From NCBI RefSeq assembly GCF_900169365.1, contig NZ_FXZH01000004.1, positions 62,001 through 126,000 of the forward strand: a stretch of 64,000 bases of DNA. The letters are read 5' to 3'. Below the pieces are notes generated by a model, which saw only the letters and a program-made list of their open reading frames with translations, ran no database searches and was not told the DNA's origin. The translations under genes and the position numbers were made by a program. The DNA comes from Brevibacterium sp. 239c. Lineage in GTDB: Bacteria > Actinomycetota > Actinomycetes > Actinomycetales > Brevibacteriaceae. Shown piece after piece: positions 25,447 through 34,223 of this stretch (positions are counted from its first letter, which is position 1; every line of letters begins with the position of its first letter).

Positions 25447-26703
25447 ATGATGATGACCACTCTGAGAAATGTTCGCCTCTTTCCCCGTACCGCCGATGCG
25501 CGGGCGGTTGATGTCGAGATCGAGAACGGTCGCTTCGTCTCCTTCACGCCGAGTGGATCGGCGGAGGCGATTAACCGCACCGACGCTGACGGCGACGTCA
25601 TCGAGGGGGCAGGACGAGCACTGCTGCCCAGCCTCGGCGACGTTCATGCCCACCTCGATTCGAATCGCATGGGCCAGACATTCCGTCCCCACACGGCAGA
25701 CGGAACACTGCACGGCTTCATCATGAACGATCGGGCGAACTGGCGGTCAGGCGAGCGCAGCGTCCGTGACCAGGCGGACTACGTGATCGCAAAGATCGTC
25801 TCCTCGGGAGGCACCCGCATCCGCTCGCACACCCAGATCGACGCCGACTGCGGCCTGGAGCGCTTCCTCGGCGTCCGGGATGCTCTGGCCGATCATTCCA
25901 CGGTCCTCGACTCTCAGATCGTGGCCTTCCCGCAAGCTGGCATCGTGCACGAAAAGGGTGTGCGAGACCTGCTCGATGCGGCGTTGAACGAGGGTGCTGA
26001 CTTGGTCGGCGGACTCGATCCGCTCCAATACGACCGTGATCCGGTCGCGCATCTCAATGTCGTCTTCGGTCTTGCAGAGAAGCACGGGAAGGGCATCGAC
26101 ATCCATCTCCATGAGCGCGGAAGTGCAGGTGTGTTCACGGTCGAAGAGATCGCTCACCGCACGAAGGCTCTCGGCCTGCAGTGGCAGGTGACGATCTCCC
26201 ATGCCTTCGCCCTGAGCTCGAATCCTACGCCGGAGGTCGAACGGATCGTCGAGCTCCTCGCCGAGGCGGGCATCTCACTGACGACCGTGGCACCGCAGAA
26301 CGGTGTCCTGCCGCAGCGGGGCCTGCGTGAGAATCGGGTGGCGCTGGGCCTCGGCGAAGACGGTCAGCGCGACTATTGGAGTCCCTACGGCGACGGTGAC
26401 CTGCTGCGCCGGACCTGGCAGCTGGCGTTCACGAACGGGCTTCGCCGCGATGAGGACATCGAGACCTGCCTGGACATCGCCTCCCGCGGTGGGGCGCAGG
26501 TGATGGCCGGCGCGCGACCGGACGCAACCGCTCTGGTCGATGATGCTCGTTTCGGTCTGGGCATCGGTGCACCGGCGGATTTCATGTTGCTCGCCGCCGA
26601 TACGGTCACCTCGGCGATCATGGATTGCCCTGCCGATCGTGATGTCTTCAAGAACGGAGAGCTCGTGGCCTCCGCCGGTCACCTGGTCGACAGCGGACGC
26701 TGA
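25447..26703 (+). CDS. Amidohydrolase, cytosine-deaminase-like
   Basis: A 418-residue metal-dependent hydrolase of the amidohydrolase superfamily. The N-terminal beta-sandwich strand is followed by the metal motif LGDVHAHLDS (His-x-His), then IDIHLHER and the HAF of QVTISHAFALSS, and the late acidic FTNGLRRDED region. The best family resemblance is to CodA-like cytosine/creatinine-type deaminases. Three tandem ATGs (25447, 25450, 25453) follow a GAAGG; the most upstream is used here. It is divergent from the CynX-like transporter and converges on tilS. The substrate is unknown. Confidence 0.8.
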   Translation: MMMTTLRNVRLFPRTADARAVDVEIENGRFVSFTPSGSAEAINRTDADGDVIEGAGRALLPSLGDVHAHLDSNRMGQTFRPHTADGTLHGFIMNDRANWRSGERSVRDQADYVIAKIVSSGGTRIRSHTQIDADCGLERFLGVRDALADHSTVLDSQIVAFPQAGIVHEKGVRDLLDAALNEGADLVGGLDPLQYDRDPVAHLNVVFGLAEKHGKGIDIHLHERGSAGVFTVEEIAHRTKALGLQWQVTISHAFALSSNPTPEVERIVELLAEAGISLTTVAPQNGVLPQRGLRENRVALGLGEDGQRDYWSPYGDGDLLRRTWQLAFTNGLRRDEDIETCLDIASRGGAQVMAGARPDATALVDDARFGLGIGAPADFMLLAADTVTSAIMDCPADRDVFKNGELVASAGHLVDSGR

Positions 26704-26744
26704 GCCCACTGACCGGCGCTGAACCGGCCGACCGGGTGCCGAAG

Positions 26745-27773
26745 TCAGCTGGTCTTTGCGTCGCGTCGGAAGCGCAGCGACTGCGCGGTGATGATGACTT
26801 CGGTGTCGCCGGGCAGTGACAGACGAGCGTGTGCGCGACCCGTAGTCCCCGGTTCGCGGATCAGGGCGCACAGTTCGCTGACGCGGGCGGCCCCGAAACT
26901 CTGTGCCGGCACATCTAGGGAGATCAGCCATTCGCGCACGACTCGGGAGAGGATCGCATCTTCCATTCCCGCCAGTTCCGTCAATGGCACCTCGGCGCGT
27001 CCACGCACAGTGGCGGCGGGAGTCTCAGCCCAATCATCGAGGCAGTCGGCATCGGCACGGCACAATTCGGCGGTGCGTGAGAGGTTCGCAGTGAGGGGTT
27101 GGCCCAGTTCGGTCTCCAGGGTCGCCAGCAGGGTGCGGGCTCGCACCCTGGCGAAGGAGTCGTCGGTGTTCATCGGGTCGTTCCAGACCTCGATGCCCTG
27201 AGCCCGACAGGAGGCGACGGTCGTGGTCCGGTCAACGTCGAGGAGGGGGCGGATCACCTGCCCTGTCTGCAGAGCCATTCCGGCCAGGGATCTCGTGCCC
27301 GAACCACGCATCAGACCCAGCAGCACCGTCTCCGCCTGGTCGCTTCGGGTGTGGGCGGTCAGCACCCAATCTGCGCCGTGAGCCACTCTCGCGGTCTCGA
27401 GTGCGCCGTAGCGGGCATCGCGGGCGGCGGCTTCAAGTCCCTCCTCACCAGCATCGACGGTGACAGTGGAGATTTCGGCGGGCACACCCCAGGATTCCGC
27501 GATGGAGACGACCCGGCGGGCCACCTCGGCAGAAGTGGACTGCAAGCTGTGATCAACGGTCACGGCACGTGCTTGCAGCTCCCCTCGTCGGTGCAGGAAG
27601 GCGCAGGCGTGCAGCAGCGCCATTGAGTCCGCTCCCCCGGAGACCGCGACGATGACGTCCGGCTGCTGCTGCTCCCCCACCTGGGCCAACGCCGCACGAA
27701 CACAGTTGCGGATCGTCCCGCTGGCCGGGTCAAGGCTCGGTCGCCGAGGTGGGGTCGCCTCAGCCGTGGACAC
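26745..27773 (-). CDS. tilS: tRNA(Ile)-lysidine synthetase
   Basis: A 342-residue PP-loop ATPase that converts C34 of tRNA-Ile(CAU) to lysidine. The P-loop is VAVSGGADSMALLHA, followed by VDHSLQ and LTAHTRSDQAETVLLGLMRGSG, with the RPLLDV core. The C-terminal TilS substrate-binding domain is short, as in actinobacteria. GTG 27773 is chosen because the P-loop then begins near residue 40; it overlaps the upstream metalloprotease by 14 bp. The annotated end converges with the amidohydrolase. Confidence 0.93.
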   Translation of the reverse strand: MSTAEATPPRRPSLDPASGTIRNCVRAALAQVGEQQQPDVIVAVSGGADSMALLHACAFLHRRGELQARAVTVDHSLQSTSAEVARRVVSIAESWGVPAEISTVTVDAGEEGLEAAARDARYGALETARVAHGADWVLTAHTRSDQAETVLLGLMRGSGTRSLAGMALQTGQVIRPLLDVDRTTTVASCRAQGIEVWNDPMNTDDSFARVRARTLLATLETELGQPLTANLSRTAELCRADADCLDDWAETPAATVRGRAEVPLTELAGMEDAILSRVVREWLISLDVPAQSFGAARVSELCALIREPGTTGRAHARLSLPGDTEVIITAQSLRFRRDAKTS

Positions 27774-28776
27774 GGTCCAGCCACAGGCTCGGGGTGTGGA
27801 TCTCCTGGCTCCTCGGCAGGTTCTCCGAGCTGGCATAGATGGCGGAGAAACCGGTCTGGCCGACTTCCTTGCGGATGGCGCGGACGAATGCGGCGCCGTC
27901 GCGGTATTGGGCGAGTTTGAGATTCATACCCAGCAGGTTCGACAGGAACCCGCCCTGGCCAGCGTCCCGGCGGGCTTCGAACTTGCGGCGCAGCTTCCTT
28001 ACGCTCGGGATGACTTCGATGCCGACTTCATCCATGACCACGTCCGCGTGGCCCTCGAGCAGGCTGAGGATGGCCGTGGCCTCGTCGAGTGCGCTGCGCA
28101 TACCTTCGTCTTTGATCAGGTCGACCATGCTCGCATCGCCCTTGACAATCTGGCCCACCGTGGAGAAGGCGTCGGCGAGGCCTCTGATGCCAGGCGCCTT
28201 GAGCGGGGTCGCGACGACCTGGGACAGGAGAGAGCGCATGTGCTCGCGCAGCCAGGGGGCGGTGGCGAACTGGACCTGGTGCGTCGCCTCATGCAGGGCC
28301 ACCCACATGCGGAAGTCGCGCGGGGACACGTTCATGGCTTCTTCGGCCAGCAGGACGGCGGGTGCGACGAACATCAGGCGCCCCGAGGCCACGGCGAAGG
28401 GATCGAATTGGCCCAGGACTCGTGTGGACAGCAGCGAGAGCACGCCTGCCAGTTCCACGGCGGCCGCCTTCGCCGCACCCGGCCCGACAGGTGCGGGCAG
28501 GGAGTCCACGTCGACCATGCCGTTGAGTGATTGGGCGTTGGCTTTGATCCAGCCGATCTGATCGAGCACGAGTACGGAGCCGGCGCCCAGGCGGGTGCGC
28601 ACATCGTCGGCGTGGGTCGGATCGAGGAGGAACGAGTCGACGACCAATTCCTGCGCTGTCAGAGCATTGTCCTTGAGCCCGGCGACCAGGGCGTCGAGTT
28701 CATCGGTGTCGGGTACTCGCGCTGCGGGAACGAGTTCCCTGGCTGTGCGGGCGGCGAATTTCTCATCGATGATCAT
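27760..28776 (-). CDS. Zinc-dependent metalloprotease, DUF2342 family
   Basis: A 338-residue protein of the actinobacterial family once labelled 'coenzyme F420 biosynthesis associated'. The zinc motif HEATH lies in MWVALHEATHQVQFATAPWL (about residue 165), and a distal LLEGHADVVMDEVG supplies the likely third ligand, as in zincin-like proteins. ATG 28776 overlaps the dacB stop by ATGA. The dacB-DUF2342-tilS order is conserved across actinobacteria. The cellular role is unknown; F420 genes are not nearby. Confidence 0.85.
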   Translation of the reverse strand: MIIDEKFAARTARELVPAARVPDTDELDALVAGLKDNALTAQELVVDSFLLDPTHADDVRTRLGAGSVLVLDQIGWIKANAQSLNGMVDVDSLPAPVGPGAAKAAAVELAGVLSLLSTRVLGQFDPFAVASGRLMFVAPAVLLAEEAMNVSPRDFRMWVALHEATHQVQFATAPWLREHMRSLLSQVVATPLKAPGIRGLADAFSTVGQIVKGDASMVDLIKDEGMRSALDEATAILSLLEGHADVVMDEVGIEVIPSVRKLRRKFEARRDAGQGGFLSNLLGMNLKLAQYRDGAAFVRAIRKEVGQTGFSAIYASSENLPRSQEIHTPSLWLDRVHG

Positions 28777-30239
28777 AGGCAGCCGCAATTCGCCAGTGCT
28801 CCCACGATGTCGTCCACGGTCTTCCTGGCTTCCAATATCTTGTCCTTGTCCACGTCGTCGATCTGCAGGGTGAAGACGAGATAGCGTCCATCGGCGTCGA
28901 GCACCCCGCCGGCCAGTGAGGTCACAGTCGACAGGGTCCCCGTCTTCGCGTGCACCGTGCCGGCTGCGTTCTTATCTTTGGTGAATCTGTCCGTGAGCGT
29001 ACCGGTGAGTCCGCCCACGGGCATGTAGCTGATGAGGCTGGAGAGCGAGTCGTCAGCGACGACCGATGCCTGCAGAATGGTCGTCAGGTCGTGCGGGCTG
29101 ATCTGGTTGTCATAGGACAGGCCCGAGGTGTCTTCGAGGTGAGTCTTGCCCAGGTCCACGGAGTCGGAGAGCACCTCCAAGACGGCCTTCGGCCCGGCTT
29201 CCAGACTGCCCGGCTGATCCGAGGCGATGGCGACCTCATTGCCGAGGACCTCGGCGACGACGTTGTCACTGTGCACGAGGGCGTATTCCACGATCTCGGA
29301 GATCGTGGCCGACTCCACGCTCGCCAACTCGCTGGACTTCGCGTCCTCGTCAGATTTGGCGTCCTCGTCTGACTTCGCGGCGGGCTTCGGGGTGTCGGTG
29401 ACCGTGATGCCGGCCGCCTTGAGCTCCTTGGAGAAGACGGCGAAGGCGTCCTTGGCCGGGTGTTCGCTGCGACCGCGCCATTCCTTGTCAGTGCTGCCGA
29501 CGTAACCGGTGTCGATCATCAGCGGCTGGACCGGGGTGATGACGCCCTTGGCGATATCGGCACGTTCCCATCCGGGGCTGAAGTCCTCGCCCGAGTACCG
29601 GGACGTGTCCAAGTCCAGGGCCACCTCGGCGACGTTCTCGTTCTTCAGTGATTCCGCTGTCTGCTGCGCCAGCGTCGTCAGGCCGGCGTGGCCGTTCACG
29701 GCACCTGGCTGGGACTCCCCCGCGCCCAGCAGGGCGTCGCCGCCACCGACCAGGGTCACCGTCGACGTGGATGGGTCGAAGTTCGTAGTCGTACTCAGAC
29801 GCTTCTCGCCGCCGATCGTCAGCAGCGCCGCCGAGGCGGTGAGCACCTTCGTCACCGAGGCCGGTGTGCGAGGTTTGTTCTCGTTCTTCGCGTAGAGGAT
29901 GTCATCGCTGAGCCCGTCACGGACTTCGATCCCGAACCCCTTGACCTTGGCGTCGGAGAGAACCTTGTCCACCTTGTCGGCGACCTTGGTCGGCACGGGT
30001 GCAGAGTCTTCCAGCGCCGAGGCGGGGGCGGGCACTTCCTGCCCCTGAGCCTTCGGTGCGGGGACGGATTGGACCTCGATGGCGGGCTCCGTGGTCAGGA
30101 TCCCCGGGAGTTCGGGAAAGACATCGTAGGCGTCGACGGCCGCGACTCCGGCCAGCACCAGTGCGAGGCTGCCTGCGGTGATGCCCGCGACAGCCTTCTT
30201 CGAGGGCTTGCGCCTCTTCGCCTCAGGACTCTGGTTCAA
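28773..30239 (-). CDS. dacB: D-alanyl-D-alanine carboxypeptidase/endopeptidase, PBP4 (S13) family
   Basis: A 488-residue class C penicillin-binding protein acting on peptidoglycan outside the membrane. A basic N-terminus and one signal-anchor helix (residues 16-35) precede a Pro/Ala linker. The catalytic motifs are SVTK (Ser128, Lys131), SDN in VHSDNVVAE, and KTG in HAKTGTL. A short acidic insert repeats KSDEDA. The start is TTG 30239, the first possible start after an in-frame stop; ribosome binding may use GAGAG upstream. It is divergent from ppa. Confidence 0.92.
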   Translation of the reverse strand: MNQSPEAKRRKPSKKAVAGITAGSLALVLAGVAAVDAYDVFPELPGILTTEPAIEVQSVPAPKAQGQEVPAPASALEDSAPVPTKVADKVDKVLSDAKVKGFGIEVRDGLSDDILYAKNENKPRTPASVTKVLTASAALLTIGGEKRLSTTTNFDPSTSTVTLVGGGDALLGAGESQPGAVNGHAGLTTLAQQTAESLKNENVAEVALDLDTSRYSGEDFSPGWERADIAKGVITPVQPLMIDTGYVGSTDKEWRGRSEHPAKDAFAVFSKELKAAGITVTDTPKPAAKSDEDAKSDEDAKSSELASVESATISEIVEYALVHSDNVVAEVLGNEVAIASDQPGSLEAGPKAVLEVLSDSVDLGKTHLEDTSGLSYDNQISPHDLTTILQASVVADDSLSSLISYMPVGGLTGTLTDRFTKDKNAAGTVHAKTGTLSTVTSLAGGVLDADGRYLVFTLQIDDVDKDKILEARKTVDDIVGALANCGCL

Positions 30240-30316
30240 ACGCTGGCTCTCATCCTCATCGCAGTCGTCCTCACCGTAACCGTTGTGGTTGTTCGTTCGT
30301 GAGGACTTGTAAGCTC

Positions 30317-30322
30317 TATTCT
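30317..30322 (+). promoter_or_regulatory. Putative -10 box of ppa
   Basis: TATTCT lies 30 bp before the ppa ATG and is followed by a GAAGGAG ribosome-binding site. The -35 element is not obvious. Confidence 0.4.
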
Positions 30323-30352
30323 AGTGATGCAACCCTAGCTTGAAGGAGCACT

Positions 30353-30838
30353 ATGGAACTCTTGGCCACAATCGAGATCCCGCGCGGATCACGCAATAAA
30401 TACGAGGTCGACCATGAGACCGGCCGAGTCAAGCTCGACCGCTACCTCTACACCTCGATGCAGTACCCCGCAGACTACGGCTTCTTCGAAGACACCCTGG
30501 GCAACGACGGGGACCCGCTCGACGTTCTCGTGCTGCTGCCCGAACCGCTCTTCCCCGGCGTCCTCATCGATGTGCGCCCCATCGGCATGTTCAAGATGGA
30601 AGACGAGGCCGGCGGCGACGACAAGGTCCTCGGCGTCACGGCCGGCGATCCTCGCTGGGAGAGCTACCAGGACATCGGCGACGTCGACCAGTTCACCCTG
30701 GACTCGATCGAGCACTTCTTCACCCGTTACAAGGACCTTGAGCCGGGCAAGTACGTCAAGGGCTCCAGCTGGGTCGGCCGCGCCGAGGCCGAAGCCGAAG
30801 TCGAGGCTTCGATAAAGCGCTTCAAAGACTCCCACTGA
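30353..30838 (+). CDS. ppa: Inorganic pyrophosphatase, family I
   Basis: A 161-residue cytosolic Mg-dependent enzyme that hydrolyses PPi. The family signature with its three metal-binding Asp residues is present as [12 protein letters not shown], together with [18 protein letters not shown] and [13 protein letters not shown], and the late [17 protein letters not shown]. The start follows GAAGGAG at 7 nt. It is divergent from dacB, a pairing conserved in actinobacteria. A hairpin at 30862 may end the transcript. Confidence 0.97.
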   Translation: MELLATIEIPRGSRNKYEVDHETGRVKLDRYLYTSMQYPADYGFFEDTLGNDGDPLDVLVLLPEPLFPGVLIDVRPIGMFKMEDEAGGDDKVLGVTAGDPRWESYQDIGDVDQFTLDSIEHFFTRYKDLEPGKYVKGSSWVGRAEAEAEVEASIKRFKDSH

Positions 30839-30844
30839 GTAACG

Positions 30845-31264
30845 TCACACACTGCATTTCTCGACCGCCCGGATGATCGCCTCCGGGCGGTCGATCATCA
30901 TCAGATGCCGTGTGTCTTCGATCTGAGTGACGCCCAAGGATGAGAATCCGCGGTCCAGGATCGACAGTCGTCTCCGGTTCGGAAGAGCGGAGGCGAAGAG
31001 CGCCGAGGTGGGAGTCTGAACCGGAACCGTGCGGGCTCTCAGCGCCGTCAGTTCCGCCGCCTGGCTGCGGTAGCTCAGCCATTCCGCGCAGGCTGCCTTC
31101 AAGGTTTCGATGTTCGCGTACTGGTCTTCGAAGACTCCGAGAGCGAGCCCATCGGCGGAGCTGACTTGGCGCAGCATGCCCCGGCGGGACACATGTGCCA
31201 TGAATTCGCGGATCTCATCTGCAGACAAGAACGTATCCAGAGAGTGCAGCCAGGAGCCTTTCAC
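30845..31264 (-). pseudogene. Remnant of an alpha/beta-hydrolase (C-terminal part only)
   Basis: An open frame of up to 139 residues resembles only the lid and C-terminal part of an alpha/beta-hydrolase: a segment [22 protein letters not shown], then SILDRGFSSLGVTQIEDTRHLMMIDRPEAIIRAVEKC, where the His of RHLMMIDRPE matches the catalytic-His region before the final helix. The GxSxG nucleophile elbow and the whole N-terminal half are missing. Its 5' edge abuts the LysX remnant, so the two were probably joined by one deletion. It might still be translated but should not be active. Confidence 0.55.
30862..30893 (+). terminator. Hairpin downstream of ppa
   Basis: Twelve-bp arms CGACCGCCCGGA (30862-30873) and TCCGGGCGGTCG (30882-30893) with an 8-nt loop lie 23 bp after the ppa stop and inside the 3' end of the hydrolase remnant. 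There is no T-tract, so a terminator role is uncertain. Confidence 0.45.
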
Positions 31265-32753
31265 GTTGGAAGACGGGATCGACGAGCTCGGAGCAGGCCG
31301 TGGCCAGTTCTGATCCGAAGACGATGAGGTCCCACTTCTCTGTCAGAAGCGGATCGTTCCTCTGCTGTCGGCTGTCGGGTCAGGGGTGAGGTCTCGGGGA
31401 AGTCCGTGTAGAAGGTGGGGGCGACCGTGGACGATTCCGCGACCTCCTCGTAGATCGCCTGCAGCAGCGTGCCCCAACCCATGCTGGGACGAACGTCGAC
31501 GCCAGTGCGCCTGCCGAAGTTTTGCATGGACTCGATCAGTGTCTGCGTCGTGATCTCTTCCTCTTCGCCGAGTTCCTTGCCCTGTTCGAAGGCGGTGCGG
31601 AAGACGGCGAAGTTCAGCGATTCCGAGGCCACCAGCTTCACGCATGAGCCCGGCGATCATGAATTCGGTGACCCCGTTCTCGGCGCCGGGATGGCGGCGG
31701 ATGCTTCGCGTCGTGGGCCGGGAACAGCGCCTCAACATGCAGAGTGCGGGCATCGGCAGAATCGCCCATGCGACCGAGCGCCATGGAGAAACCTCGTTCG
31801 GTCTCCCCATCGCGCCACTCATCGGCAAACGCAGCCAGACTGGCCAACTCATCGGCAGGAGTCTCAGACTGCTGACGGATTCGCAGGGTGTAGCCGAGCC
31901 TCGTGAGGTTGGCGACGGCGCGCTGGACTTCGGGTAGGTCAGCGAGGCTGAAGTCGCCGGCGAATAGGGCCGAACGGTCACGGCGGGTGCTGAAGTAGCC
32001 GAGAGAGTCATTGGAATGATCTGCCAGAGACTGGCGGATCGCACGCTCCTCATCGAGGTCGATGTGCTCGGCGAAGCGTTGGGAGCGCAGCATCGTCCAG
32101 AAGGCGAGGATGATGCTGGTAACCGACCCGAAGCCGAACAACGAGAGCATCCAACTCGAGTCCGTGCAGTCCCGGAATCCGAAGAGTTCGGCGATGATCT
32201 GCCGCGCTTGGGACAGGGAGAGCCCCCGGCGAGGAATTGGACCGCCAAGACTACAAGGACTGTGAGAAGCACTCCGCTGACCACAACTGCGAGCGCTTTG
32301 AAGAAGCCCCACGGCTGGGTCTTGGCAGTGTAGCGACCGCGATGGACGAGCAGACAGATGAGGACAAGGGCCGGAACGGTCATGCTGGTCCAGATCCCAC
32401 GTCAGCAACGAGGATTTGACGAGCGCCAGCACCACAGCCACCGCTCCAGTGGCTACGAGAGTGAACACCAGCAGCAGGAGGAGAACCCACCAAGCGGCTC
32501 TTTTTCGAATGCTCAGGGCACCGGCGAGGATGACGAGAACGACCGAGGACACGAAGTCCACGGGGTTCGCCGGGACCACCCAGGCCCACAGGAAGGACAG
32601 TCCCGTGCCGACCCACCTGTCGGAGGGAATGAGGATCTGGAGGGGCATGAGCACCGCGATCAGGACTAGCAGGCGCGGCAGCCACCGGACGAACACGCCG
32701 GGGTGCCGGGTGCTGACACTGCTGCGGTGCGCATGAAAGAGATGTTTGCACAC
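31265..32753 (-). pseudogene. Decayed lysX-like gene (lysyl-PG synthase / LysU fusion)
   Basis: The pieces follow the order of mycobacterial LysX in shifting frames. First come membrane helices (RWLPRLLVLIAVLMPLQILI and later), a frame change near 32.40 kb into a TSMTVPALVL-type segment, and a change back near 32.22 kb at a run of five C. A DUF2156 part carries LGYFST, loses roughly 90 residues, then resumes at GDFSLADLPEVQ and ERGFSMALGR. Two further shifts lead to NGVTEFMIAGLMRE and LNFAVFRTAFEQGK. The end is a LysU-like [16 protein letters not shown] and a scrap matching lysS around WD-LYV-FELA. At least four frameshifts and several deletions mean it is inactive. Normally LysX adds lysine to phosphatidylglycerol. 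Confidence 0.75.
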
Positions 32754-32804
32754 TCGCCTGGATGAACCCCCAGTCCTAAATCGCCCGCGAGCAGAACCGA
32801 AAGT

Positions 32805-32818
32805 TTAGGTGAGCCTAA
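32805..32818. promoter_or_regulatory. Iron-box-like site (DtxR/IdeR type)
   Basis: TTAGGTGAGCCTAA resembles the 5' 14 bp of the DtxR/IdeR 19-bp consensus TTAGGTTAGCCTAACCTAA with one mismatch, and is itself a near-palindrome with TTAGG/CCTAA arms. It lies 36 bp upstream of the VOC gene, where a -35 element would be, and 51 bp upstream of the dead lysX start on the other strand. Confidence 0.5.
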
Positions 32819-32854
32819 TAAGAAGTGTGAGCCAGGTTATGCGATTGTCGAGGT

Positions 32855-33499
32855 ATGAAACTCGATCATGTGTCCTTCGCCAGCGAACCAGACGGGTACA
32901 AAGCGACTGCCGAGAGAATCTCGGAGAAGCTCGGTGTGGTTCCCTACGACGGTGGTGTGCATCCTCGATTCGGTACCAGAAACCTGATCTTCCCTCTCGC
33001 GAATGGTCATTATCTCGAAGTCGTCGAAGCCTTGGAGCACCCGGCCGCGCTGTCAACACCCTTCGGCCAAGCAGTCCGAGCTCGCTCCGAGCTCGGAGGC
33101 GGCTGGATGGGCTGGTGCGTCTCGGTCGATGACCTCGCCGGAGTGGAGACCCGTCTCGAACGCAAGGCCGTCGACGGAAACCGCACCCCGGAATCAGGTC
33201 TGGAACTCAAGTGGCTGCAGATCGGAATCAAGGGGCTCATCGCCGATCCTCAGCTTCCGTTCTTCATCAAGTGGTCTGCCGACTCGTCTCAGCATCCTTC
33301 GTCCTACAAGACCAATGGCGACGTCGCCATCGACACCCTTCAGATTGCCGGGGATCGTGACCGACTCCGCGACTGGTTGGGAACCCAGGATCCCAAGCCG
33401 ATCCCGGAGATCCACATCGACTGGTCGTCACCACACGGCACCCCCGGCATCATGTCGATCAGCTTCGAAACCGCTAAGAACGGCCTCGTCACCATCTGA
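32855..33499 (+). CDS. VOC/glyoxalase-like domain protein
   Basis: This 214-residue protein begins MKLDHVSFASEPDGYKATAERISEKLG and continues with FGTRNLIFPLANGHYLEVVEAL, the layout of the Glyoxalase_3-like VOC proteins in which one long domain binds a metal and an unknown substrate. A second weak module ends GIMSISFETAKNGLVTI. It is monocistronic: a possible iron box lies upstream and a 17-bp hairpin terminator downstream. No catalytic role can be assigned. Confidence 0.75.
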   Translation: MKLDHVSFASEPDGYKATAERISEKLGVVPYDGGVHPRFGTRNLIFPLANGHYLEVVEALEHPAALSTPFGQAVRARSELGGGWMGWCVSVDDLAGVETRLERKAVDGNRTPESGLELKWLQIGIKGLIADPQLPFFIKWSADSSQHPSSYKTNGDVAIDTLQIAGDRDRLRDWLGTQDPKPIPEIHIDWSSPHGTPGIMSISFETAKNGLVTI

Positions 33500-33535
33500 G
33501 TGGCTGCAGACCATACTGGTTGACAGCCGCGAGCA

Positions 33536-33572
33536 TTGAGGGCAGCACACCGATTCGGTGTGCTGCCCTCAA
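33536..33572. terminator. Bidirectional terminator between convergent VOC and GNAT genes
   Basis: A perfect 17-bp stem (33536-33552 and 33556-33572) with a 3-nt ATT loop. The stem base reads TTGAGGG on one strand and the same on the other, so it can serve both genes. Confidence 0.8.
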
Positions 33573-33573
33573 A

Positions 33574-34059
33574 TCATCCGAAGAACCCGACCCATCGGGC
33601 CTCTCCGTCGACGACGACGTCGGATGCTTTCATTCCTATGCCTTGGGCGATGCGCTGAGATGCCTCGTGATCTGGATGGATATGAGCGATGACCTGCTCA
33701 ACTCCGCGCGTACGCAGGCCGTCGATGAGGAGCCGCGCGGCTCGACTTGCGTACCCGAGCCGCTGCCACGGGCGCCCGATCACCCAGGAGATCTCCGCCG
33801 ATCGCTGATCGGCCGGAAGCGTCGCCTGGACGAATCCGACAGCTCGCTGCGCGTCCCCCACGATGACGATGTCGTTGAGCCACACCTCGGACTGGTCGGC
33901 AGGCCCACCGCGCGTCTGGATGCCATAGAGCCGATTGAGGTCAGCTTCGCTGGGCGGCTCGCCTCCCGTGTACCGGTAGAGGTCAGGATGAGAGAGAACG
34001 ACCGCCATTTCGGCGGCGTCGCCGACACGCAATGGACGGAGTGCGAGGGTCTCAGTCAT
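33574..34059 (-). CDS. GNAT family N-acetyltransferase (RimJ/L-like)
   Basis: This 161-residue protein has the Acetyltransf_3 pattern: LALRPLRVGDAAEMAVVLSHPDLYRYTGG, then EISWVIGRPWQRLGYASRAARLLIDGL carrying the acetyl-CoA pyrophosphate loop (R-x-x-x-x-G-Y-A in modified form), and VIAHIHPDHEASQRIAQGIGM. RimJ/RimL-like members acetylate ribosomal protein N-termini, antibiotics or amino acids; the target here is unknown. ATG 34059 is close to an AGG. It ends at the hairpin terminator. Confidence 0.82.
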   Translation of the reverse strand: MTETLALRPLRVGDAAEMAVVLSHPDLYRYTGGEPPSEADLNRLYGIQTRGGPADQSEVWLNDIVIVGDAQRAVGFVQATLPADQRSAEISWVIGRPWQRLGYASRAARLLIDGLRTRGVEQVIAHIHPDHEASQRIAQGIGMKASDVVVDGEARWVGFFG

Positions 34060-34109
34060 CCTGTCAGCTAAACATGCCCGTTCGGCGCGGGCAAGAATAG
34101 ACTTGTGCC

Positions 34110-34223
34110 GTGACTACGTGGGACGACGGAGTGCTGAGCACGCCGCACAGACACTTTGTCGAGAAGCATTTCGACCGCCCCGAGCTTGTCGTGGAGACTA
34201 CTTTTCAGGTGGGCCCCGTCGGA
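34110..34223 (+). pseudogene. Possible truncated gene start with leaderless promoter
   Basis: A GTG at 34110 opens a frame of at least 38 residues (TTWDDGVLSTPHRHFVEKHF...) that is preceded by TAGACT (34098-34103) 6 nt upstream, the layout of a leaderless mRNA. The frame then runs into the antisense of the PhoX 3' end and stops at 34346. The natural-looking start cut by the end of another gene suggests a gene truncated by rearrangement, but a spurious ORF is possible. Confidence 0.3.

Noticed and set aside
29341..29400. KSDEDA tandem repeat in dacB as a separate element
   Set aside because: Only two units, in frame, within a known variable linker; ordinary slippage explains it.
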